A DNA stretch of 64,000 nucleotides from Desulfosporosinus acidiphilus SJ4 (GTDB taxonomy: Bacteria > Bacillota > Desulfitobacteriia > Desulfitobacteriales > Desulfitobacteriaceae): contig NC_018068.1 in assembly GCF_000255115.2 (NCBI RefSeq), forward strand, positions 2,885,977 through 2,949,976, in the 5' to 3' direction. Positions 1 through 7,965 of the stretch are shown in pieces. Position numbers and translations under genes: made by a program. The notes beneath the pieces were generated by a model, which saw only the letters and a program-made list of their open reading frames with translations, searched no databases and had not been told where the DNA came from. Each line of letters opens with the position of its first letter. Positions within the stretch are counted from its first letter, which is position 1.

Positions 1-672
1 TACAAGAAGATCATGGTAATTACTGACGGCGTTTTCTCTATGGATGGTGATATCGCTAAATTGCCGGAAATCGTTGATATCGCCGAAGAATTCGATATTA
101 TTACATACGTAGATGATGCACATGGTTCTGGGGTTTTAGGGGAAGGTGCAGGCACAGTTAAGCATTTCGGATTGTCTAATAAGATTGATTTTCAAATTGG
201 GACATTATCCAAAGCATTAGGAGTTATAGGGGGATATGTCGCCGGCAAGAAAGACCTCATTGAATGGCTGAAAGTTAGAAGCAGGCCTTTCCTATTTTCA
301 ACGGCTCTAACTCCGGGAGATGCAGCAGCTTCAATAAAAGCCATAGAAATTCTTTCTAATAGTACAGAATTGCAAAAAAAGCTTTGGGATAACGGAGATT
401 ACTTGAAACGAGGACTCAAGACTTTAGGTTTTAACATTGGCGCGAGCCAAACTCCAATTACCCCTTGTATTATCGGAGATGAGAGCCTAACTCAGGAATT
501 CAGCAAAAGATTATATAAAAATGGAGTCTATGCTAAATCAATTACCTTTCCGACAGTTCCCAAAGGAACCGGGCGTGTCAGAAACATGCCAACTGCTGCT
601 CATACTAAAGAAATGTTAGATAAGGCTCTGAGTATCTATGAGCAAATTGGAAAAGAGATGAACCTTATCTAA
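1..672 (+). CDS. kbl: Glycine C-acetyltransferase (2-amino-3-ketobutyrate CoA ligase), 5' end missing
   Basis: PLP enzyme of the alpha-oxoamine synthase family that converts 2-amino-3-oxobutyrate plus CoA to glycine and acetyl-CoA. The reading frame is open from base 1, so the N-terminal part lies outside the window; about 223 of the usual ~395 residues are present. Visible family marks are the cofactor-site stretch [10 protein letters not shown] and the PLP-lysine loop GTLSKALG, followed by a complete C-terminal domain ending in TAA. The next gene, 85 bases downstream on the same strand, encodes a threonine dehydrogenase, which makes the substrate of this enzyme. This supports Kbl over the related 8-amino-7-oxononanoate or 5-aminolevulinate synthases. 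Confidence 0.9.
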   Translation, partial: YKKIMVITDGVFSMDGDIAKLPEIVDIAEEFDIITYVDDAHGSGVLGEGAGTVKHFGLSNKIDFQIGTLSKALGVIGGYVAGKKDLIEWLKVRSRPFLFSTALTPGDAAASIKAIEILSNSTELQKKLWDNGDYLKRGLKTLGFNIGASQTPITPCIIGDESLTQEFSKRLYKNGVYAKSITFPTVPKGTGRVRNMPTAAHTKEMLDKALSIYEQIGKEMNLI

Positions 673-757
673 ATTTGGCAATACCTTGAAAGTTTTTGAC
701 TCAAAAAAATCCCGATAAAGTGACATCTTGAGATAATTGAAGGGATGGGAGATTAAA

Positions 758-1720
758 ATGAAGAGAATCTTAGTTACAGGTGCTCTGGGGCAAATTGGAT
801 CTGAGCTCGTTCCAAAATTAAGAAGTATTTATGGCAATAGTAATGTCATAGCTACAGATATTAAACAAGAAAAACAGTATTGGCAGTCGCAGTCTGGACC
901 TTATGAGAGTCTTGATGTATCAAATGCCCAAAGCATGTATAACTTGTGTAAATCCTTTCAAGTAGATACAATTATTCATCTAGCTGCTCTTTTATCTGCA
1001 ACTGCTGAAAAAAACCCCTTATTAGCTTGGAATCTAAATATGGGCGGTTTGGTAAACGCTTTAGAGACCGCGAAAGAATTAAAGTGTCAGTTTTTTACAC
1101 CAAGTTCCATTGGAGCCTTTGGACCTTTGACCCCCAAGGAAAAAACTCCTCAGGTTACAATACAAAGACCGACCACCATGTATGGAGTCAGCAAAGTATC
1201 TGGCGAACTCCTGTGTGATTATTACTATTTGAAATTTGGGGTTGATACGAGAGGGGTACGTTTTCCAGGATTAATTTCTTATGTGGCTCCACCAGGAGGC
1301 GGCACAACCGATTACGCCGTTGAAATCTATTATGAAGCACTTCAAAGAAATAATTATAGCTGTTATATCGCTGCTAATACTTACATGGATATGATGTATA
1401 TGCCCGATGCCTTAAATGCAATTATTCATCTCATGGAAGGTGATCCCGCGAAGCTTATCCATAGGAACGCTTATAATGTTACAGCCTTCAGTGCCCAACC
1501 CGAAGATTTCAGAAGGGAAATTCAAAAATATCTCCCGAATTTTAAAATGGAGTATAAGGTTGACCCCATACGCCAAGCAATTGCCGAAAGTTGGCCAAAT
1601 TCAATTGATCCGACGGCTGCTGAACAAGAATGGGGTTTTTCTGCAAACTATAATTTATCTAAATTAACTCAAGATATGTTAGAAAGGCTTGGGCAAAAAT
1701 TTGGCAGAGATGTCAGTTAG
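758..1720 (+). CDS. tdh: L-threonine 3-dehydrogenase, short-chain (NAD-epimerase-like) type
   Basis: NAD-dependent oxidation of L-threonine to 2-amino-3-oxobutyrate, the step before Kbl. The 320-residue protein is an extended SDR: N-terminal Rossmann loop GALGQIGSE and catalytic YGVSK at about residue 142, with a Ser-rich segment (TPSSIGAFGP) before it. This is the epimerase-like threonine dehydrogenase class, not the zinc MDR enzyme. I chose the ATG at 758 because a GGGATGGGAG ribosome site sits about seven bases upstream; a TTG at 737 is open but has no site. It probably forms an operon with kbl. A generic NAD-dependent epimerase is the alternative, but the kbl neighbour argues for Tdh. Confidence 0.85.
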   Translation: MKRILVTGALGQIGSELVPKLRSIYGNSNVIATDIKQEKQYWQSQSGPYESLDVSNAQSMYNLCKSFQVDTIIHLAALLSATAEKNPLLAWNLNMGGLVNALETAKELKCQFFTPSSIGAFGPLTPKEKTPQVTIQRPTTMYGVSKVSGELLCDYYYLKFGVDTRGVRFPGLISYVAPPGGGTTDYAVEIYYEALQRNNYSCYIAANTYMDMMYMPDALNAIIHLMEGDPAKLIHRNAYNVTAFSAQPEDFRREIQKYLPNFKMEYKVDPIRQAIAESWPNSIDPTAAEQEWGFSANYNLSKLTQDMLERLGQKFGRDVS

Positions 1721-1770
1721 ACCTTGGGGATACAGGCTTATTCTCTAAAAAGCCAATAATTGAGTTTAAA

Positions 1771-1806
1771 ATGCTATCCCTTGAAAATCAAGGGGATGGC
1801 TTTTTC
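1771..1806 (+). terminator. Rho-independent terminator after kbl-tdh
   Basis: An inverted repeat, GCTATCCCTTGA and TCAAGGGGATGGC, separated by a short A-rich loop is followed by TTTTT. It lies about 50 bases after the tdh stop and ends the kbl-tdh transcript before the convergent MFS gene. Confidence 0.8.
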
Positions 1807-1859
1807 ATCAATTTGCAGGAAGATATAATGACATTCGTTATGAAAAATTCTTTGATAGT

Positions 1860-3047
1860 TTACGACTGGGACATACTCACATTACGGGATCTCGCGGTAT
1901 AGAGGTAATACAGGTAAAGTAAGAAGCCTGCTAGGGTGATAATTGTAGCAGCAATAAAGGTAACCTGATAGGAGAAATACTGAGCAACCATCCCCATAAC
2001 TAATGCCCCCAGTCCAAGTCCCCCGTCAAAGGCAATAAAGAACGTTGAAACCGCTGCACCTCTGTCGTTATGACCAGCGCGATCTACAGTCCATGCCAAA
2101 ATTGCCGGTTGTGCCGCTCCAAAACCCGCAGCATATACAACCCCGACTAATAGAAGAAGTGGAAAAGACCACGTATTGGCCAATAAAAATGTCCCCAGAG
2201 CCAAAAAAACCATTCCAGGTATAATAGATGCTTTGCGGCCGAATTTATCTGAAAGCCGTCCCCAAATACCCCTCGTAAATAGTAACGTCAAGGCATAAAT
2301 GATGTAATAAAAAGCATAATCTGACATCCCTAAAAACTGTCCTGTAATCCCCCTCTGCATTACCAGGGTAGGCAAAAAGCTAACTACACATCCATACCCA
2401 ATACTTGCTGTCATCATTATGAATCCTGGCAGGAGAGCTGCCCGGCTTAGACGGGGACCACTGGGCCGGTCAGCTAATGGCTGATAACAGTCTCGTACCG
2501 ACCAGACAAAAGCAAACGCAGGAAGTAAAGTAACCGCTGCGCCCAAAAAAACTGCTTTAATGTTACCAAACTGAAACAACAAGACACCGACGAATGGACC
2601 TATCGCCATAGCTACATCCATGAAATTCGAATAATAACCCATGGCCTCGCCTCGGCGTTTGCTGGGCACCACATCAGCTACTAAAGTACTAATGGCAACA
2701 GGCACAACAGACCAACCAATACCATGTATAATCCTGATCAAAACAACCCACCAAAGCGCATGAACCAATGGATAAATTATAAAGGAAACCAGAATTACTA
2801 TTAAGCCAAACATCAAGATTATACGACGGCCGCGAGTATCCAATAGTTGTCCCACGATCGGACGAACCGCCACAGCCACTAATGTGAATATTCCCATGAC
2901 CAGACCAACTGAAGCAACCGAGCCTCCCAATTGCAAAACATAATACTGAAGTGTTGATAAGAGATAATAAAAGCTGCCAAAAACTAAAAAACTAGTCATA
3001 TCAATAAACAAAAAATCTCTTGTCCAAAGACGGTTTTTTTCTGACAT
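1860..3047 (-). CDS. Major facilitator superfamily transporter
   Basis: A 395-residue inner-membrane protein with about twelve hydrophobic segments, the normal length for an MFS drug/metabolite exporter or importer. MFS motif A is visible twice, as GQLLDTRGRRI after the second helix and GRLSDKFGRKA in the second half, which shows the internal duplication. The start ATG is preceded by GGGAGGAAAAGAAT. Substrate cannot be told from sequence. It is transcribed alone toward the tdh gene, and downstream of a LysR gene on the same strand that might control it. Confidence 0.85.
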   Translation of the reverse strand: MSEKNRLWTRDFLFIDMTSFLVFGSFYYLLSTLQYYVLQLGGSVASVGLVMGIFTLVAVAVRPIVGQLLDTRGRRIILMFGLIVILVSFIIYPLVHALWWVVLIRIIHGIGWSVVPVAISTLVADVVPSKRRGEAMGYYSNFMDVAMAIGPFVGVLLFQFGNIKAVFLGAAVTLLPAFAFVWSVRDCYQPLADRPSGPRLSRAALLPGFIMMTASIGYGCVVSFLPTLVMQRGITGQFLGMSDYAFYYIIYALTLLFTRGIWGRLSDKFGRKASIIPGMVFLALGTFLLANTWSFPLLLLVGVVYAAGFGAAQPAILAWTVDRAGHNDRGAAVSTFFIAFDGGLGLGALVMGMVAQYFSYQVTFIAATIITLAGFLLYLYYLYTARSRNVSMSQS

Positions 3048-3095
3048 ATTCTTTTCCTCCCTTGCACATGGCTATTATTTATTTTCTATAAACTT

Positions 3096-3266
3096 CTAGT
3101 CATCCTCAGAATTTATCTTATTTTTTTCCTCGTAGAGTCTATTGAGTATTCTTTTTAAAATATTGAGTGCTTGCTCTGCCTTGCTAGCCGTTAAATCTTT
3201 TGTAAAAGATCTACTATTTTGAGTGACCCTATAAATTGCAGCATTGTACCGACTGATGTTTGGCAT
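3096..3266 (-). CDS. Small hypothetical protein (56 aa)
   Basis: A short frame read directly from the minus strand: it begins MPNISRYNAAIYRVTQNS and ends KINSEDD before TAG. GGAGATAGG lies just upstream of the ATG, a good ribosome site. The product is charged, mostly helical in appearance (KAEQALNILKRILNRLYEE), with no signal peptide or membrane segment. It lies between the LysR terminator and the MFS gene, all on the same strand. I do not recognise the family; a small regulatory or sporulation-associated protein is possible but unproven. Confidence 0.5.
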   Translation of the reverse strand: MPNISRYNAAIYRVTQNSRSFTKDLTASKAEQALNILKRILNRLYEEKNKINSEDD

Positions 3267-3283
3267 AAATCCTATCTCCTAAA

Positions 3284-3340
3284 AACAGTTGCCTTTGAAA
3301 CTAATTTTAGCATACAGAAAATTGGTTTCAAAGGCAACTT
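3284..3340 (-). terminator. Long hairpin terminator after the LysR gene
   Basis: Two 22-base arms (AGTTGCCTTTGAAACTAATT... and its near-perfect complement, one mismatch) are separated by nine bases. Read on the minus strand the hairpin ends in CTGTTTTTAGG. It follows the LysR stop and precedes the small ORF, whose ribosome site starts right after it. Confidence 0.7.
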
Positions 3341-3387
3341 GTTTATCAATCTTGGGGATGAATGAAGACTTCAGTGGACAGGCGATT

Positions 3388-4386
3388 TCAACAGTATTGT
3401 TGTCTCATTGGACCCTTACCTTTATTTTCTTGGCAATCCTCAAGTACTTTCTCACTCTCCAAGTCATTTTCGTTAATAAGTCTATCCATGACTTCATAAT
3501 CATGAAGCAATTTTATAAAAGCCTTTTCTTTCTGCGTCTGAATGACATGAGCATTGGTCAGAATGTTGAAAGGCCTATGAATCGGGCCTTCATTAAATCT
3601 TATAATTTTAAAAAGTTTTTCATCATCCTTATTTCTTACGGCTAGCTCGGATATAACAGTAATTCCCAGCCCTGCTGCAACGACTTGTTTGATTTCCTGA
3701 GTACTTCCCAGTTCCATGGCTATGTTCAAGCGAACCGGATCTAAGCCCTTCTCTTGAAGAATTGTCTCCATTATCTTTTTGGTTCCAGAACCTTCCTCCC
3801 TTGTCACAAGACGTTCGGATAAAAGTTCTTCAAATGAAATGGTATTTCTTGATTCCCAGGGATGAAAATGCGGGATCATAACAATCAACTCATCTTCCCA
3901 AAATTTATCAACATTTAGGTCATTATACTGGAAGATCATTCCCTCAATTAGTCCAATATGCAATTTCTTTTCCAAAACATCTTGGGAGATTATATCGTTA
4001 TTTGCGATTTTTACTTTAAATTCAACGTCCGGATGATTTTTGGACATAAGCGCTAAAAGTTTAGGAATAATAATTTCCCCTATTGTTAAAGTTGCCCCCA
4101 GATTAACCAGTCTCCGCTCATCTTTAGCCATGTTACTAATCTGTTCCCTGGCATCTTTGAGTATTTCAAGAACTCTGCGGACATGAGAATAAAAGATTTC
4201 TCCTTCTTTTGTAAGAGTTACCCCTTTATTGGTACGGTCAAAGAAGCGAGCGCCAAACTCGCTTTCTAAATTCTGAATCTGTAGTGTAATACTTGGTTGA
4301 CTCATATGAAGATGCTTAGCAGATAAGGTAATATTATTAGTTTCTGCGACCTCTTTAAATACTTGAAATAACTGTTCTATGATCAA
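3388..4386 (-). CDS. LysR-family transcriptional regulator
   Basis: 332-residue DNA-binding regulator with an N-terminal winged helix-turn-helix (residues 1-60, with AKHLHMSQPSITLQIQNLE as the recognition region) and a C-terminal substrate-binding-type effector domain (about 90-300). The C-terminus carries an extra polar tail of about 30 residues that most LysR proteins lack. Translation likely begins at TTG (4386), since AAGGAGAT lies four bases upstream. The effector is unknown. Its targets may be the MFS gene downstream or tatA upstream; the sequence does not decide. Confidence 0.85.
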   Translation of the reverse strand: MIIEQLFQVFKEVAETNNITLSAKHLHMSQPSITLQIQNLESEFGARFFDRTNKGVTLTKEGEIFYSHVRRVLEILKDAREQISNMAKDERRLVNLGATLTIGEIIIPKLLALMSKNHPDVEFKVKIANNDIISQDVLEKKLHIGLIEGMIFQYNDLNVDKFWEDELIVMIPHFHPWESRNTISFEELLSERLVTREEGSGTKKIMETILQEKGLDPVRLNIAMELGSTQEIKQVVAAGLGITVISELAVRNKDDEKLFKIIRFNEGPIHRPFNILTNAHVIQTQKEKAFIKLLHDYEVMDRLINENDLESEKVLEDCQENKGKGPMRQQYC

Positions 4387-4463
4387 GCATCTCCTTTCGA
4401 AATATCACCTTATTAGTTTCTTAGCTAGTTCAATAATTACCCCCCCACACTGTAATTGTTTCC

Positions 4464-4676
4464 TTAATTTCCAGTCTCCTCATCTTTATGTTTATCTTTT
4501 TGTTCCTCATCATTGGATCCGGTGGTTTTTCCTTCTGCTGCTTTTTTGAACTCAGCAATTCCCTTGCCCAATGACTTTCCAATATCGGGTAACTTTCCTG
4601 GGCCAAAAACAACTAGAGCTATTACCAAAAAAATAGCCAATTCTGGGACATCTAAAAATCCAAAAGCAGTTAACAT
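4464..4676 (-). CDS. tatA: Sec-independent protein translocase protein TatA/TatE
   Basis: A 70-residue Tat subunit that forms the pore for export of folded, often cofactor-containing proteins. It has the typical build: an N-terminal hydrophobic helix (ELAIFLVIALVVFG), the conserved FGPGKLPDIGKSLGKGI hinge and amphipathic helix, and an acidic/lysine-rich tail. AAAGGAGG lies upstream of the ATG. No tatC is in the window, so this is either a stand-alone copy or its partner is elsewhere. Confidence 0.93.
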   Translation of the reverse strand: MLTAFGFLDVPELAIFLVIALVVFGPGKLPDIGKSLGKGIAEFKKAAEGKTTGSNDEEQKDKHKDEETGN

Positions 4677-4840
4677 CGTTCAGTCCTCCTTTGGATAAGG
4701 TATCTTTTGCTTATTCGTTTTTTTAACTCTATTCTTCCAATAGGATTACCTGAAATCAAAAGATGATTCAATAATTAACGTCAGTAGTTATAAATTTATT
4801 CATTCAAATCCATAGGTCATTTAAAAGCTTTTGTAATAGC

Positions 4841-4871
4841 AAAAAAACCGGATTCCAGTTAGAATCCAGTT
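4841..4871 (-). terminator. Terminator of the chemoreceptor gene
   Basis: Minus-strand hairpin GGATTC-TAACTG-GAATCC with flanking pairs, followed by GGTTTTTTT. It sits 40 bases after the stop of the 4911-5768 gene. Confidence 0.75.
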
Positions 4872-4910
4872 AACTATAATCCCCTATCTTTGTTCAATAA
4901 AATATTGTCT

Positions 4911-5768
4911 TTATAATCTTTCGGCTAATGCTTTTAATTCCAAACCGATATTCTGGACCTCATTAACCGTGTATGAAATGTCTTGAATAGATTGGGCCTG
5001 TTCCTGAGTAACTTCCGCGTTTTGGTGTACTCCTTGGACGATGTGATTCATTACGTCCTGAAATTCGATTAAAATTCTGCTGATATCATTTGCCGAATGT
5101 CTGCTTTCCTCAGCCAGCTTGCGTACTTCACCTGCAACTACAGAAAATCCCCTTCCTTGTTCTCCCGCACGAGCTGCTTCTATGGCTGCGTTTAAGCCAA
5201 GCAGATTCGTTTGATTGGCTATTCGCCGAATAAAATTCAATATTTCTGAAGTCGCTTGAAGCTTCTGACTTCCAACTTCTGAAATATTGCTTACTGTCTG
5301 GCTGATTGCTGCAACTTCTTGGGAAGATGAGGCAATCTGTTGAACAGCAGTCGCTGCTCTGTCGACTTGAGCGCTCATCCCTTTAACTAACTTTCTTAAG
5401 GTATCTTTTAGTTCCTCATCACGTATCGTCGTGACAACCAATTCCGCTGCGATTTTTGCAATGGGCTGGGCAATTTCTAGGCTAGCAGTTACACCAAAAG
5501 TACCAATCTTCAGGCCCTCTGATTTTATGGCTATACTAAAACCTTCTCGTATAGAGCCATCCGAGTTGACCGCCTGCTCAGCCGTGACCATTGCAAAATC
5601 CACATCAGTAGTCATGATTCGTTGAGCCCCCGCATGAATTTGTCCAATCCTGCCTCGATCCGTCGCTGATACTATCATTCCGGTATTATCACATACAATA
5701 ATAGGAAAACCGCTATTTTGTGATATTAATTCTACGATCCGATTTGCTATGCTTCCTGATAATTCCAT
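4911..5768 (-). CDS. Soluble methyl-accepting chemotaxis-type protein with diacid-recognition sensor domain
   Basis: 285 residues, with no membrane segment. Residues 1-130 match the putative sugar-diacid recognition domain of CdaR-type regulators ([29 protein letters not shown]). The rest is an MCP signalling domain with the highly conserved hairpin tip [20 protein letters not shown] and [16 protein letters not shown]. The protein would sense a small cytoplasmic ligand and act on CheA/CheW. The same sensor domain occurs on a GGDEF protein at 50972-52009. GGAGGC precedes the ATG. No chemotaxis genes are nearby. Confidence 0.85.
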   Translation of the reverse strand: MELSGSIANRIVELISQNSGFPIIVCDNTGMIVSATDRGRIGQIHAGAQRIMTTDVDFAMVTAEQAVNSDGSIREGFSIAIKSEGLKIGTFGVTASLEIAQPIAKIAAELVVTTIRDEELKDTLRKLVKGMSAQVDRAATAVQQIASSSQEVAAISQTVSNISEVGSQKLQATSEILNFIRRIANQTNLLGLNAAIEAARAGEQGRGFSVVAGEVRKLAEESRHSANDISRILIEFQDVMNHIVQGVHQNAEVTQEQAQSIQDISYTVNEVQNIGLELKALAERL

Positions 5769-6050
5769 TCTTCTGCCTCCATTTAGGTGTGATAAATCAA
5801 GTTGTCTTGGCCGATCATATTTACCATTCTTATCTATGTTAAAAGACGTCTGTTAAATGGCGCCTGTGGGTACAATTTGACTTGTAATCGGTTATATTTA
5901 ACGCTAAAATCGATAGACATATTATCATTTTTGACATGTTATTAACTCTTTAAGTCAGATATATATTGTTTCGTCAAGAAATAATATACTCCTGCCTATT
6001 ATACAGAACAATTTTGCCATGAGTGTTATACCTTCCTAAGTAATAAAGAA
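5769..6050. other. Intergenic region upstream of the chemoreceptor
   Basis: About 280 bases before the insertion sequence with no open frame that I support. It should hold the promoter of the chemoreceptor gene; no specific operator was recognised. Confidence 0.4.
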
Positions 6051-6051
6051 A

Positions 6052-6103
6052 GGAGGTGTCGCAAAACTACTTTTCTAAAGTAGCAAGCGATGCTCCCTTT
6101 TTC
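6052..6103 (+). terminator. Left-end hairpin/inward terminator of the IS1182 element
   Basis: Outer stem GGAGGTGTCGC with GCGATGCTCC (several G-T pairs), internal loop AAAA/CAA, inner stem CTACTTT/AAAGTAG, then CCCTTTTT. Read on the plus strand it would stop transcripts entering from the left. It pairs as an inverted repeat with the right end. Confidence 0.65.
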
Positions 6104-6217
6104 TTTTTCCCTTGAAAGATATTTATTGGTTTGATTGAAATGCTTAATCTCTACTTTCTTCTTAAATTTGAGTATAACAAAATAAGCCTTCAGGATTAGG
6201 CCGTTTTTCTCTCCTTT

Positions 6218-7822
6218 TTATGCGGTTTTTAGTGGATGAAGGGGTTTCCCAATTCGTTCATTTTGTATTTTAGAGTGAAGTTTATTCACGTTATACCCAA
6301 AACACAGCAGCATAAATTCAGTTTTCACACTGTTTTTGCCTCGTGTTAGAAAGCGGTTGAAGTTATAGTCATTTTTGAGGACCCCAAAGGCTCCTTCAAC
6401 CTGTATGGACCGATTTACTCTTAGCAGTATTCCTTCTTTGGTTGTGATGTTTCTATACGAGATCTGGCGTTTGGCCACAAACGTTTTGGATACTTGCATT
6501 CGTCGATTGCCTTTAGCTTTTGTACAGCGACTTTTACACGGACAGTCACTGCAGTCTTCACATTCATAGACTGTTATTTCGGACTGGTAACCGGTTGCTG
6601 ATGTTCGATGAGTGATTCCAACGGGTTTGAGTTGTTTTCCATTATGACACGTGTATTCATCGATTTCCGCATTGTAAGCCATGTTTTCTCGCTTACTAAT
6701 ATCTTTTTTGAAGCTCTTCTTTTTCCATTGTTCATAGGTCTGTGGCTTTATGTAGCAGGTCTGATGTTTTCCTTCGAGATAAAGATAGTTCTCTTCGCTC
6801 TCATAACCAGAGTCTGCGGTAACATTCTCATAATGCGCCTGTAGTTTTGATTCAAGCATATTTAAAAAAGGAATTAATGTGGCTATGTCGTTACGATCCT
6901 GGAAGATCCCAACCCCTGTTACATATTCGCTTTCCACGCCAATCTGGACATTGTAAGCCGGCTTTAACTGAGCATTGCGCATATGATCATCTTTCATATG
7001 CATGAACGTTGCATCAGGATCGGTCTTAGAGTAGCTATTTCTTCCTTCGAAGAATTGGTGATGTGCATTGTACTTTTCTTGCCGGGTATAGAATTCCTTC
7101 AGGCTTTCTATAAATTTCTGCAGCTTTGATTTCCGTTTTCCAATACCGTGAACAAATTCAATCTGCTCTTGCTGACATTTTTCTTCTAGGTAAGAGATAG
7201 CAGTCTTAAGATCCTTAAGTAACGTCTCTTTGGTTACGTTGAAGTCCTTTAAATAGGTCAAATTGATCTCCTCAAGACAAGACTGAATTTTCAAGAACAT
7301 CTTTGCCTCATTTTTGTTAACGACTTTTTTCCAGACAAAGGTATAACGGTTAGCACTGGCTTCAATTTTTGTTCCATCGACAAAGAGGTTCTTAAACTCT
7401 ACTTCACCAAGCTCATGTAAATGCTTTACCATTTGGAAAAAGAGGTCTTCTATGGCTTCCTTCAGATAGTCTTTTCGGAATCGAGCAATGGTGCTGTGGT
7501 CAGGTGCTTTGCATCCTGCCAATAACCACATGAAGTTAGTGTCTCTTTTACAGGCGACTTCAATTTTTCGGCTGGAGTAAATGTTATTCATATAGGCATA
7601 GGTCAATACTTTAAACAGGATTTTGGGTTCGACTACCGGTTTTCTTCCAGTGGAAGAGTAGGCCTTATACAACGCTTCGTAATTTAATCCCTCCAAAATG
7701 TGGCTTAGTAGTCGAACGGAGTCATCCTCTGGTATTAACACGTTAAAATTAAATGGCAAAGCTAATTGATAGTGTCCACCTAATTCGTTATAATTCTTAG
7801 TGTGTAATTTGGTTTTTAGCAT
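6218..7822 (-). CDS. IS1182-family DDE transposase
   Basis: 534-residue transposase. The N-terminus carries the DUF772-type domain (GLNYEALYKAYSSTGRKPVVEPKILFKVLTYAYMNNIYSSR as separate motifs, then DHSTIARFR). The DDE core follows, with FVDGTKIEA, VTADSGYESEENY and a C-terminal VEGAFGVLKNDYNFNRFLTRG. A cysteine cluster (CEDCSDCPCKSRC) sits between the last two. Length and motif order fit IS1182. The frame is intact, so the element could be active. The 5' leader contains a small hairpin (AACTGCG/CGCAGTT at about 7840-7870) that could attenuate expression. Confidence 0.93.
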   Translation of the reverse strand: MLKTKLHTKNYNELGGHYQLALPFNFNVLIPEDDSVRLLSHILEGLNYEALYKAYSSTGRKPVVEPKILFKVLTYAYMNNIYSSRKIEVACKRDTNFMWLLAGCKAPDHSTIARFRKDYLKEAIEDLFFQMVKHLHELGEVEFKNLFVDGTKIEASANRYTFVWKKVVNKNEAKMFLKIQSCLEEINLTYLKDFNVTKETLLKDLKTAISYLEEKCQQEQIEFVHGIGKRKSKLQKFIESLKEFYTRQEKYNAHHQFFEGRNSYSKTDPDATFMHMKDDHMRNAQLKPAYNVQIGVESEYVTGVGIFQDRNDIATLIPFLNMLESKLQAHYENVTADSGYESEENYLYLEGKHQTCYIKPQTYEQWKKKSFKKDISKRENMAYNAEIDEYTCHNGKQLKPVGITHRTSATGYQSEITVYECEDCSDCPCKSRCTKAKGNRRMQVSKTFVAKRQISYRNITTKEGILLRVNRSIQVEGAFGVLKNDYNFNRFLTRGKNSVKTEFMLLCFGYNVNKLHSKIQNERIGKPLHPLKTA

Positions 7823-7882
7823 AACTTAAATTATACGCTAACTGCGAGTTCTTTGGGACCCGCAGTTTTCTATTTTTAGTAA

Positions 7883-7933
7883 GAAAAAGGGCCGTTGCTT
7901 GCGAACTATTTTAGTTCGTTTTGCAACGGCCCC
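7883..7933 (-). terminator. Right-end hairpin/inward terminator of the IS1182 element
   Basis: Perfect outer stem GGGCCGTTGC/GCAACGGCCC, internal loop AAAA/CAA, perfect inner stem CGAACTA/TAGTTCG with loop AAA, then CCCTTTTT on the minus strand. It lies 34 bases after the M56 peptidase stop, so it also serves as that operon's terminator. Confidence 0.75.
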
Positions 7934-7965
7934 TATGTTCCATTTATTTCTCTTATTCGGTTAAA

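Larger units (their letters stand above)
6051..7933 (-). mobile_element. IS1182-family insertion sequence with hairpin ends
   Basis: About 1.9 kb bounded by two imperfect inverted repeats and carrying one transposase gene. Each end folds into the same shape: an outer stem, an AAAA/CAA internal loop, an inner 7-bp stem with a three-base loop, then CCCTTTTT pointing inward. Left end is 6052-6097, right end 7889-7932. The inward T-runs should terminate outside transcription before it reaches the transposase. A target-site duplication was not obvious by eye, so exact outer ends are provisional. Confidence 0.8.
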
